A stretch of DNA of 64,000 nt, taken from assembly GCF_026343185.1 (NCBI RefSeq), contig NZ_JAPEMA010000001.1:2728001-2792000 (forward strand), in the 5' to 3' direction. A program made the position numbers and the translations under genes. The stretch is from Streptomyces sp. NBC_00091. GTDB lineage: Bacteria > Actinomycetota > Actinomycetes > Streptomycetales > Streptomycetaceae. Below, in pieces: positions 8,086 to 15,293 of this stretch (position 1 is the first letter of the stretch; every line of letters starts with the position of its first letter). Below the pieces are notes generated by a model that searched no databases, was not told the origin of the DNA, and saw only the letters and a list, made by a program, of their open reading frames with translations.

Positions 8086-9407
8086 CGCGCAACACCTACC
8101 TGGAAGTGCGCCTGCCCCTGCGGGAAGATCCGCTGCTGCTGATGGCCCGGCTGGTCCGCTCCCGCCTGTTCGACCAGTACGTGGTGTACGAGAACGGGGC
8201 CGGCTGGTCCCTGGCCGGCGGCGTCCTGGCTTCAGTTCGGCTGAGCGGCCACGAAGCCGGGGACCTGAGCCAGGTGGGGGCGCGGCTCGCCGAGGTCCCG
8301 GCGGCGGGCTGGCGGGCGTACGGCTGGGTGAAGTTCGAGCTGGGGGCTGTGCTCGCCGGAGCGGACCCGGACGGCACGGAAGCCCTGCTGCACCTGATCG
8401 TGCCCGCGGAGGAGGTGCGCTGCGACGCGACACACGTCCTCGTACGGTCCTTGACCGCCGAACGGCTGGATCTGCTCGTCGACCACGTGCGGACAGGGAA
8501 CGCCGAGGCCCGGCCGGTACCGGCCGGGCGGATCGCGCTCCCCCTGGAGGACACCGGCACCTACCGGGCAGCGGTGGCGGCGGCCCTGGTGGAACTGCGG
8601 GGGCAGGGCATGCTGGAGAAGCTGATCCTCTCCCGGCGGGTTCCCATACCCGAGGATGTGGATCTCGTCGCCAGTTACGTCGCGGGGCGGCGGGCCAACA
8701 CCCCGGCCCGTTCGTTCCTGCTCGACCTCGGCGGCATCCAAGCGGCCGGGTTCAGCCCGGAGACGGTGGCCGAGGTCACCGCCGACGGCCACGTCACCAC
8801 CCGGCCCCTGGCCGGCACCCGAGCCCGGACGGGAACGGCCGTGGACGATGCCCGGCTGCGCTCCGACCTCCTCGGCGACCCCAAGGAGATCCACGAACAC
8901 GCCATCTCCGTCAAACTCGCGATGGAGGACCTCGGCGAGGTCTGCGACGACACCGGTGTCAGCGAGTACATGACCGTCCTCGACCGGGGCACCGTCCAGC
9001 ACCTGGCCTCCACCGTCACCGGCCGCCTCCGCCCCGGCCACGGCCCCTGGGACGCGTTCGCGGCCCTCTTTCCCGCGGTCACCGCCACCGGCATCCCCAA
9101 AGCGCAGGCGTATCCCCTCATCCGGGCCCTCGAAGGTAACCCCCGCGGCTTATACGCCGGCGCGGTCCTGACCTGCGATGCCGACGGCACACTCGATGCC
9201 GCCCTCGTACTGCGCAGCGTCTTCCGGATGGGCGGCCAGTGCTGGCTCCAAGCCGGGGCCGGCGTCGTACGGCAGTCACGGCCCGACCGCGAACACGAGG
9301 AGACCTGCGAGAAACTGCGAAGCGTCGCCCACCATCTCGTCCCCGCCGACCACACCGCCGCGAACGCGGAGAGCGCCGCCGCTCCAGGTGGTTTCACCAC
9401 CGACTAG
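8082..9407 (+). CDS. Salicylate synthase (MbtI/Irp9-like chorismate-binding enzyme)
   Basis: 441 aa. The last 280 residues are the chorismate-binding domain of the MbtI/Irp9/YbtS type: general-base Lys in MLEKLILSRR (K180), GFSPET (E227), TTRPLAGTRAR, GDPKEIHEHAISVK, TVQHLAS (H307), LFPAVTATGIPK, PRGLYAGAV, and EHEETCEKL with the metal-binding Glu pair. These enzymes convert chorismate through isochorismate to salicylate and pyruvate, feeding siderophores or other aryl-capped metabolites. Codon 357 (9150-9152) is TTA, implying bldA control. No salicyl-AMP ligase or NRPS is within the window. Its TAG stop is interleaved with the stop of the convergent serine hydrolase gene. Confidence 0.88.
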   Translation: MTRNTYLEVRLPLREDPLLLMARLVRSRLFDQYVVYENGAGWSLAGGVLASVRLSGHEAGDLSQVGARLAEVPAAGWRAYGWVKFELGAVLAGADPDGTEALLHLIVPAEEVRCDATHVLVRSLTAERLDLLVDHVRTGNAEARPVPAGRIALPLEDTGTYRAAVAAALVELRGQGMLEKLILSRRVPIPEDVDLVASYVAGRRANTPARSFLLDLGGIQAAGFSPETVAEVTADGHVTTRPLAGTRARTGTAVDDARLRSDLLGDPKEIHEHAISVKLAMEDLGEVCDDTGVSEYMTVLDRGTVQHLASTVTGRLRPGHGPWDAFAALFPAVTATGIPKAQAYPLIRALEGNPRGLYAGAVLTCDADGTLDAALVLRSVFRMGGQCWLQAGAGVVRQSRPDREHEETCEKLRSVAHHLVPADHTAANAESAAAPGGFTTD

Positions 9408-10624
9408 TGCCGGGGCGCCGTCGGCTTGTGGCCCGGGTACACGTGGTCGGGGGTGACGATGCTCGTGATCGCCTCGCCGAAGAGGGTGCTGGGTTCCTGG
9501 CCGTCGTCCAGGACATCGGTGTTGAGGATGACGACCAGGGTCGCCTGCTCCTCCGGGAGGTAGACGCCGAGGCTCTCGTAGCCGGGCAGTGAGCCGTTGT
9601 GGCCGATCCAGCCCTGGACGTTGAAGATGCCCAGGCCGTAGCCGGCGCCCGGGATGCCGATGGAGGTGGTCTTCAGGCGCTCGGCCTGCGTCGCGGGGGT
9701 CAGCAGCGTGCCCGTGGCGAGGGTTTTCGCCCAGCTGCGCAGGTCCTCGAGGTCGGAGATCATCGCCCCTGCGGCCCAGGCCCAGGAGGGGTTCCAGTCG
9801 GCCGAGTCCACGATCTTCCCGGAGGCCGACTGGTCGGTGTAGCCCTGCGCGTGCGGGGAGGGGAACGCCGCGTCGGTGGCGAAGAGCGTGTGGTGCAGCC
9901 CGGCCGGCTTCACCACCTGCTGGTCGAGGACCTCCTGGAGCGGCCGGCCGGTGACCTTCTCGATCACCAGGCCCAGCAGGATCAGGTTGGTGTTGGAGTA
10001 CTCCCACTTCGCGTTCGGGGCGAAGTTCACCGGGTGCTTGAAGGAGTAGTCGAGCAGCTGCTGCGGGGTGAAGGGGCGGGTGCCCTCGGTGGTGAGCGCC
10101 TTGTCGAAGTCCGGGTCTTCGCTGTAGTTGAAGAGCCCGCTGCGCATGCCGGCCAGCTCGCGCAGGGTGATGCGGTCGCCGTTGGGGACGCCGGAGACGT
10201 ACGTGCCGATGGGGTCGTCCAGGCCGGCCTTGCGCTGGTCGACGAGCTGGAGCAGGGCGGTGACCGTGAAGGTCTTGGTCAGGCTGCCGATGCGGGTGTA
10301 GAAGTCGGTCCGCATCGGTGCGCCGGTCGCCTTGTCGGCCACGCCGAAGGTCCTCACGTAGCTTCCCTTGCCCGGGGCCCACAGGCCCACGGTGACGCCC
10401 GGCACCTTCGCCTCGCGCAGGGTGTCGCGTACGGCGGCGTCGAGCTTCGCGGCGACGGCGGGGGTGAGCTGGGGGAAGTCGGGGTCGGTGCCCGGTGAGG
10501 GGGCGGCGGTGACGGCCCCCGGCGTTGCCGCGGAGGCGGATCCGGCGGCGACCGGGGCGATGAGCACACCGGCGGCGGCAACGGCCGTACAGGCCCGGCG
10601 CAGCCGAAGCGGGAACGGCTTCAC
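9404..10624 (-). CDS. Serine hydrolase, beta-lactamase/DD-peptidase (class C) fold
   Basis: 406 aa from the GTG at 10624 with AGGAGG upstream. A signal peptide (RRACTAVAAAGVLIAPVAAG) makes it secreted. The penicillin-recognising motifs are present in order: S-x-x-K in GSLTKTFT, Y-x-N in WEYSNTN, and H-x-G in IGHNGSLPGY. Such proteins include D-Ala-D-Ala carboxypeptidases, esterases and amide hydrolases; the HNG variant and the PGxxVGLW segment fit the S12 peptidase group of Streptomyces. It probably acts outside the membrane on peptidoglycan peptides or esters. The gene is convergent with the salicylate synthase gene, stops overlapping in one CTAG. Confidence 0.9.
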   Translation of the reverse strand: MKPFPLRLRRACTAVAAAGVLIAPVAAGSASAATPGAVTAAPSPGTDPDFPQLTPAVAAKLDAAVRDTLREAKVPGVTVGLWAPGKGSYVRTFGVADKATGAPMRTDFYTRIGSLTKTFTVTALLQLVDQRKAGLDDPIGTYVSGVPNGDRITLRELAGMRSGLFNYSEDPDFDKALTTEGTRPFTPQQLLDYSFKHPVNFAPNAKWEYSNTNLILLGLVIEKVTGRPLQEVLDQQVVKPAGLHHTLFATDAAFPSPHAQGYTDQSASGKIVDSADWNPSWAWAAGAMISDLEDLRSWAKTLATGTLLTPATQAERLKTTSIGIPGAGYGLGIFNVQGWIGHNGSLPGYESLGVYLPEEQATLVVILNTDVLDDGQEPSTLFGEAITSIVTPDHVYPGHKPTAPRH

Positions 10625-10729
10625 GGCGAGGCCTCCTGTCGTCAGAGGACCCCGAGCCCAGGACAAGGCGACAACATCCCCAGCCTAGGCCCGCCGCACC
10701 CGGCCTGCGCGGCGAGCCCGGGGCCCGGG

Positions 10730-11041
10730 TCAGTCCGGGCCGACCTGGGCGACGAGGCGGACCTCGACCTCGAACACCGCCAGTGCGGGCTCGGCGCCGA
10801 CCTCACGGAAGAGCCGGGGCGCCGGCGCGCCGCCCGGTGCCCCGCGTACGGCGTCCAGGGCGGCGCGGTCCCGCCACAGCGTCTGGATGCGCCAGTGTCC
10901 GTCCTGTCCGCTCAGCAACTCGGTCCGCACCAGCCCGTCGGGCAGGGGGTGGGCCACGAGCTCCCGGTACCCGGCGACGAGGTCGGCTTCCCGCCCGGGT
11001 GCGACGACGGCGCTGACCTCGCTCAACACCTGTCCGGTCAT
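10730..11041 (-). CDS. Antibiotic biosynthesis monooxygenase (ABM)-like dimeric barrel protein
   Basis: 103 aa, starting at the ATG at 11041, which is 9 nt after AAGGAG; the ATG at 11050 would abut the ribosome binding site. The sequence EVSAVVAPGREADLVAGYREL, then GLVRTELLSGQDGHWRIQTLW and a C-terminal FEVEVRL strand, matches the small ABM/ferredoxin-like barrel fold. Members act as cofactor-free oxygenases, heme-degrading proteins or non-enzymatic binders; function cannot be told from the fold. It lies 105 bp upstream of the serine hydrolase gene on the same strand, and is divergent from the membrane protein gene at 11281. Confidence 0.75.
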   Translation of the reverse strand: MTGQVLSEVSAVVAPGREADLVAGYRELVAHPLPDGLVRTELLSGQDGHWRIQTLWRDRAALDAVRGAPGGAPAPRLFREVGAEPALAVFEVEVRLVAQVGPD

Positions 11042-11140
11042 GCCCCTCATCTCCTTCCCCTCCCACGCTACGCGTGAGGCCTGGAGGCTGCCCGCGTGCC
11101 GATTTCCGCCCCGCGCGGTATCGGGGGTGCTCGCGGCCCA

Positions 11141-11184
11141 CGGTCGCGACCCCCTCCCCCATCCGGGGGAGGGGGTCGCGACCG
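11141..11184. repeat. Perfect 20-bp inverted repeat with 4-nt loop
   Basis: Arms 11141-11160 and 11165-11184 are exact reverse complements around the loop ATCC. The inner part of the stem is an oligo-C/oligo-G run and the outer part contains GGTCGCGACC. It lies between divergent genes (starts at 11041 and 11281), so it cannot be an ordinary 3' terminator for either. It may be a leader attenuator for the rightward membrane protein gene or a bidirectional insulator. Confidence 0.7.
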
Positions 11185-11280
11185 CAGACGGAAGCGCTGC
11201 GAGCGGGCGCGACCCGAGGATGGTGTGCAGGAACTCCCGGGCCCCGCCGGGGGTCGCACACAGGTGAATGGAAGACCACG

Positions 11281-11859
11281 ATGATCGCCACCACAGCCGC
11301 GTCGGCCGGGACCGGAGTCCGGAAGGGCGAGGGGAACTCCGCCCGACGTGACCCGGACGTGCCCCGCGGCATCACATGGGCGGCGTACGCCGTCCCCCTG
11401 TGCGCCCTGCCGTCGGGACTGTGGCGCATCGCGCTCGTCGTGGGCTGGCCCGACTGGTACGCCGGCCACGAGTGGCTGCCGGGGGAGCGACCGTACGTCC
11501 TGTCGCTTTCACTGGTCGCCGAGTGCCTCGCGCTGCTCACCCTGGGGCTGGTCCGGCCGTGGGGTGAACGGCTGCCCGCCTGGGTGCCGTTCGCCGGGGG
11601 CCGCGTGGTGCCGGTCCGCGCGGCCGTGGTCCCGGCCTCGATCGGCGCGTTCCTGGCCACGGCACTGGGCGCGTACGCGACCCTGAACTACATCTTCCAC
11701 TTCGTCCCGCCGCTGAACGACAACGGCGAGGCGTTCCCGACGAGCGGCCCCGGCGCCTGGGCGCTGTGGGCCTGCTACGTCCCCATCCTCGCGTGGGGGC
11801 CGTTGCTGGCGGTGGTGACCCGGGCGTACTACGTACGCCGGAACCGCGGAATGCGGTAG
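11281..11859 (+). CDS. Integral membrane protein, function unknown
   Basis: 192 aa from the ATG at 11281. After a soluble N-terminus of about 30 residues there are four hydrophobic segments, roughly residues 33-53, 75-92, 112-133 and 155-178. A conserved-looking loop WPDWYAGHEWLP and an aromatic NYIFHFVPPLN stretch lie between them. This pattern is common in Streptomyces membrane proteins without assigned function. The 5' leader contains the perfect hairpin at 11141-11184. It is convergent with the small membrane protein gene at 11871, 11 bp away. I do not recognise the family. Confidence 0.7.
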   Translation: MIATTAASAGTGVRKGEGNSARRDPDVPRGITWAAYAVPLCALPSGLWRIALVVGWPDWYAGHEWLPGERPYVLSLSLVAECLALLTLGLVRPWGERLPAWVPFAGGRVVPVRAAVVPASIGAFLATALGAYATLNYIFHFVPPLNDNGEAFPTSGPGAWALWACYVPILAWGPLLAVVTRAYYVRRNRGMR

Positions 11860-11870
11860 CCGCCTCGGCC

Positions 11871-12227
11871 CTAGCCGAGACGGCCTCCGGCGCGGCGGGA
11901 GCGGGTCAGGGCGCGGCCGCCCAGGGCGGTGGCGGTCAGCCCGAGCAGCAGGGCTACGTAGGCGCCGCCCAGCCCGTTGCCGGTGCCGAGACCACCGTCG
12001 GCGGTGCCGGCGACCAGCCCGCCGAGGATCAGGCCGGTCAGGCCGGCCGCCAGGGCCGTCAGGGCGCCGAGCGGGCCGTTGGCCGTGCCCAGGCGGCCGG
12101 CCGGGCGGGCCAGGGCCAGCCCGGCGATGACCACGCCGGCCAGTGCCACAAGCCCACTGGCGGCGGCCCCGAGTCGCCCGGGGCTGAAGTCGTAGACGCC
12201 GGCGGCGGCCAGGTGAAGAACGGACAT
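11871..12227 (-). CDS. Small glycine-rich membrane protein (DUF6223-like)
   Basis: 118 aa from the ATG at 12227 with AAGGAG 7 nt upstream; longer readings lack a ribosome binding site. An N-terminal MSVLHLAAAGVYDFSPGRLG is followed by three Gly/Ala/Leu-rich membrane segments (about residues 22-40, 53-72, 85-102). The sequence resembles the DUF6223 family as I remember it, which I could not check. It is divergent from the two-component kinase/regulator operon that starts at 12423, and is a plausible target of that system. Function unknown. Confidence 0.7.
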   Translation of the reverse strand: MSVLHLAAAGVYDFSPGRLGAAASGLVALAGVVIAGLALARPAGRLGTANGPLGALTALAAGLTGLILGGLVAGTADGGLGTGNGLGGAYVALLLGLTATALGGRALTRSRRAGGRLG

Positions 12228-12422
12228 GAGGTGCTCCTTGTCCTGCTGCGGCTGGATGTCCTCCGAGCATGTCCGGCGGACCGCCGCCGGTCGTCCCGCA
12301 GACGCAGGCACTTCGCGCTACCGCGGACGCGGCAGGCGCCGCGCGGGTACTGCGTGCGCGGTAGCCGGCCGCTCGTCCGCGAGCGGGATCCGCCCGCAGG
12401 GGCGTCCGGCTAGGGTGCGCGC

Positions 12423-13550
12423 ATGAGCAGAGGGCGGTCCGGTGTTCCGGCCGGAGTCAGGGACTGGGCGACAGCCGTCGGAGTGGCGGCGGCGCTGCTG
12501 GTCACCGGGGTGTCCGGGCAGCACTCCGCCAGCGGCCTCGACCTGCTCGGCTACGCGTTGCTGGCGGCCGGAGGCCTGGCGCTGGCCGTCGGCCGCCGGC
12601 ATCCGGTGCCCGTCCTGGCCGTCACCGGGTCGTGTGCGGTGGGGTACCAGGCGGCCGGTTTCGACGTGGCCGCCGTCGCGTTCCTCTTCGCGGTGTACGC
12701 GGCCATGCGGGCGGGACACCGCCTCATCACCGTGGCGGTGAGCGTGGCCGTACTGGCCTCCCTGCCCCTCGCGGCGCTGGCCTCGGGCCTGCACGACACG
12801 GGGGAGGCGTTCGCGCAGGCCCGCGGCGCCCTCGAGATCGCCTGGCTGATCGCCGCCGGCGCCGCCGGTGAGGCGCTGCGGCAGGCCGAGCGGCGCGCGG
12901 ACGAGGCCGAGCGCACCCGGGAGGAGACCGCGCGGCGCCGCGCCGACGAGGAGCGGCTGCACATCGCGCGGGAGCTGCACGATTCGCTCACGCACCAGAT
13001 CTCGGTCATCAAGGTGCAGTCCGAAGTGGCCGTCCACGTGGCCCGCAAGCGGGGCGAACCGGTGCCGGAGGCCCTGCTGGCGATCCGGGAGGCCGGCCGG
13101 GAGGCGTCCCGGGAGCTCCGCGCCACCCTGGAGGCGCTGCGCGACGACGACAAGTCACCGCCGCGCGGACTCGACCACGTACCGGAACTGGTGGAACGGG
13201 CCGGCAAGTCCGGTCTGGAGGCGACGCTGACGATCGAGGGACAGCGGGACGGCGTACCGGCGGCGGTGGGCCGGACCGTCTACCGGATCGTTCAGGAGTC
13301 GCTCACCAACATCGCCCGGCACGCGGACGCCGGCACGGCTTCGGTCCGCATCGACTGCCGTCCGGACGCCCTCGCGCTACGCATCGACGACGACGGCAAG
13401 GCCACGCCCGGCGACGCGCCGGAGCCCGGCGTCGGGCTGCTCGGGATGCGTGAACGCGTCACCGCCCTCGGCGGGCGGCTGCGGGCGGAACCGCGCAGCG
13501 GGGGCGGTTTCACCGTCCAGGCCGAACTCCCCCTGGAGCGGGCCTCGTGA
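12423..13550 (+). CDS. NarL-class sensor histidine kinase
   Basis: 375 aa. The first 150 residues hold four to five membrane helices with no extracytoplasmic sensor domain. A charged linker leads to a HisKA_3 domain with phospho-acceptor His186 in ELHDSLTHQ, then an ATPase domain with an N box (VQESLTNIARHA) and a G box (GLLGMRERV). This layout matches the DesK/LiaS-type kinases common in Streptomyces, which sense membrane or cell-envelope state within the membrane. It overlaps the response-regulator gene by GTGA. The signal is unknown; the adjacent divergent small membrane protein may be part of the same circuit. Confidence 0.93.
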   Translation: MSRGRSGVPAGVRDWATAVGVAAALLVTGVSGQHSASGLDLLGYALLAAGGLALAVGRRHPVPVLAVTGSCAVGYQAAGFDVAAVAFLFAVYAAMRAGHRLITVAVSVAVLASLPLAALASGLHDTGEAFAQARGALEIAWLIAAGAAGEALRQAERRADEAERTREETARRRADEERLHIARELHDSLTHQISVIKVQSEVAVHVARKRGEPVPEALLAIREAGREASRELRATLEALRDDDKSPPRGLDHVPELVERAGKSGLEATLTIEGQRDGVPAAVGRTVYRIVQESLTNIARHADAGTASVRIDCRPDALALRIDDDGKATPGDAPEPGVGLLGMRERVTALGGRLRAEPRSGGGFTVQAELPLERAS

Positions 13551-14233
13551 TCCGTGTCCTGCTGGTCGACGACCAGCCGCTCATCCGCAGCGGATTCCGC
13601 GCGCTCCTCGACCTCGAGGAGGACATCGAGGTGGTGGCCGAGGCCGCCAACGGGAAGCAGGGCCTGGAGCTCGCCCGGGTCCACCTGCCCGACATCGCGC
13701 TCGTCGACATCCAGATGCCGGTCATGGACGGTATCGAGACGACCCGGCGCATCGCCGCGGACCCGGACCTGGCCGCGGTGCACGTCGTCATCCTGACCAA
13801 CTACGGCCTGGACGAGCACGTCTTCAACGCCTTGCGCGCCGGGGCCGCCGGGTTCCTCGTCAAGGACGTCGTACCGGAAGACTTCCTGCACGCCGTACGC
13901 GTAGCGGCGCGCGGCGACGCCCTGCTCGCCCCCTCGATCACCCGCAAGCTCATCAACCGGTACGTCACCCAGCCCCTTCCCACCGAGGCCGGCGCCGGCT
14001 CCGGAACGGGGCTGGAGGAGCTGACCGGCCGCGAGCGCGAGGCCGTGGCCCTGGTCGCGCGGGGCCTGTCCAATGGCGAGATCGCCGACCGCATGGTCAT
14101 CAGCCCGCTGACCGCGAAGACCCACGTCAACCGGGCGATGGCCAAACTCCATGCGCGGGACCGGGCGCAACTCGTGGTCCTCGCGTACGAATCCGGCCTG
14201 GTGACCCCGCGCAAGGACGGGTCCGCCCGGTAG
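13547..14233 (+). CDS. NarL/LuxR-family response regulator
   Basis: 228 aa. The receiver domain has acidic residues D8/D9 (LLVDDQP), phospho-acceptor D54 (ALVDIQMP), a Thr/Asn-containing ILTNYG strand and the invariant Lys in FLVKDV. The C-terminal LuxR-type helix-turn-helix begins at LTGREREAVALVARGLSN and continues SPLTAKTHVNRAMAKL. The GTG start overlaps the kinase stop, so the two proteins form a cognate two-component pair. DNA targets are not shown by the sequence; the 12228-12422 intergenic region is the obvious first candidate. Confidence 0.95.
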   Translation: MIRVLLVDDQPLIRSGFRALLDLEEDIEVVAEAANGKQGLELARVHLPDIALVDIQMPVMDGIETTRRIAADPDLAAVHVVILTNYGLDEHVFNALRAGAAGFLVKDVVPEDFLHAVRVAARGDALLAPSITRKLINRYVTQPLPTEAGAGSGTGLEELTGREREAVALVARGLSNGEIADRMVISPLTAKTHVNRAMAKLHARDRAQLVVLAYESGLVTPRKDGSAR

Positions 14234-14249
14234 GGGGTCCACCCGGAAC

Positions 14250-14822
14250 TCAGGCCGGTACGGGGTGGTCCCGGCCGTCGGCGGGGCTGGGGGTCGGCGA
14301 CTCTTCGTCGTCGTCATCGTCGTCGTCGCGGCAGTACGGGCACCACGGCATCAGGCGGTTGTGCGTGTAAGTCATCCAGTTGGTCGCCAGGGTGAGACCG
14401 ATCCCCAGGCTGAGGAATATGTACGCCGTCCATGACGTGCGGCCCGTCCCGAGCACCTCGAGCTGGAGCCAGAGGCTCACCGCTTGGAGGCCGACGGAGA
14501 GCAGGCCGACACCCGTGATCACGAGCAGGCTGTGGGCTGCTCGTAGCGCCGTTCGGGAGCTGCGGTGTCCCTGAGCCGTCTCCTCCGGGTTGAGCGGCAT
14601 TTCCTTGACGCATTCCGTGCAGGGCGGCCCGAGCCTGTGCCGCACCTGCATCGCATTGGAGAACACGACGAGCATTTGGCCGGGCAGGGCGACGAGCGGG
14701 CCCCAGGAGGTCTTCCAGGTGGCCGCGAGGGCGCAGAGCAGGAGGAGGAAGCCGAACTGTTCCAGGCGGTACCCGAAGTGGCGGTGCCTCAAGTGGGACG
14801 TTCGTCTGCGCCAGTTCGTCAT
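14250..14822 (-). CDS. Membrane protein with two CxxC motifs and an acidic run
   Basis: 190 aa with four hydrophobic segments (about 22-36, 41-57, 94-115, 130-150). Two Cys pairs, CTEC (68-71) and CPYC (161-164), sit in polar stretches after helices 2 and 4, on the same side of the membrane by count, and could together form a zinc site or redox pair. A run of seven Asp then two Glu follows the second pair, encoded by a GTC/GAC-rich trinucleotide tract. The ATG overlaps the stop of the XRE gene (ATGA), so the two are coupled. I do not recognise the family. Confidence 0.75.
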   Translation of the reverse strand: MTNWRRRTSHLRHRHFGYRLEQFGFLLLLCALAATWKTSWGPLVALPGQMLVVFSNAMQVRHRLGPPCTECVKEMPLNPEETAQGHRSSRTALRAAHSLLVITGVGLLSVGLQAVSLWLQLEVLGTGRTSWTAYIFLSLGIGLTLATNWMTYTHNRLMPWCPYCRDDDDDDDEESPTPSPADGRDHPVPA

Positions 14823-15136
14823 CTCGAGGTCTCCTTCGTCGTGTTCGTGTTCGTGTCCGTGGGCATCGGGGCGTGGGGGGCGGGGTCCGCCTCGCGGGGT
14901 ACGAGGGACACCACGAGGTCGGTGCCCAGCGCTTCCGAGACCCTGCGCAGTACGTCCAGGCTCGGCAGGCTCTTGGCGGCCTCCAGCCGGGAGATGTGCG
15001 GCTGCCTCATGTCGGCCGCCTCCGCCAGGCGGCGTTGGGACCAGCCGAGCTGCGTCCGGCGGTCGTGGACCGCTTGGGCGATGCGATAGGCGAGGTCCCG
15101 TTCCTTGAGCTCGTCTTCGTCGTCTTTCCTGGCCAT
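14819..15136 (-). CDS. XRE-family helix-turn-helix regulator
   Basis: 105 aa, beginning at the ATG at 15136. The helix-turn-helix is AYRIAQAVHDRRTQLGWSQ followed by RRLAEAADMRQPHISRLE, then a LPSLDVLRRVSEALGT segment, as in HigA-like antitoxins and small XRE repressors. The C-terminus is a Thr/Asn-rich tail. The start codon and its GAGGG ribosome binding site are inside a perfect palindrome, strongly implying autoregulation. It is translationally coupled to the CxxC membrane protein. The pair might be a regulator with a membrane sensor or a toxin-antitoxin-like unit; neither is shown. Confidence 0.88.
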   Translation of the reverse strand: MARKDDEDELKERDLAYRIAQAVHDRRTQLGWSQRRLAEAADMRQPHISRLEAAKSLPSLDVLRRVSEALGTDLVVSLVPREADPAPHAPMPTDTNTNTTKETSR

Positions 15137-15169
15137 ACCCTCAACGGTATATATACCGTTGAGGGTATG
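15134..15169. promoter_or_regulatory. Perfect 36-bp palindrome over the XRE start codon (operator and possible RNA hairpin)
   Basis: The two 18-nt halves are exact reverse complements with no spacer, centred on TATATA. The left end is the complement of the XRE ATG (15134-15136); the mirror-image end supplies an ATG on the plus strand (15167-15169). On the minus strand the GAGGG ribosome binding site also lies inside. Protein binding would block transcription or initiation, and a transcript covering it could fold and hide the start. Confidence 0.8.
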
Positions 15170-15293
15170 CAAGGCCTTTCGGACGGGGTCCTGGCCGAAA
15201 GGGCCTGAGAGGGCCCGAGAGGGCCTGAGAGAGGTGACGGCCACTCAGTAGGGTGGTCGGCCCAGGGCAACTCGGCGGTGGCGGGAGTCGGTT

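Noticed and set aside
11871..12311. Longer start for the DUF6223-like protein at 12311
   Set aside because: The added residues have an Arg/Gln-rich random composition and the ATG at 12227 has a proper AAGGAG.
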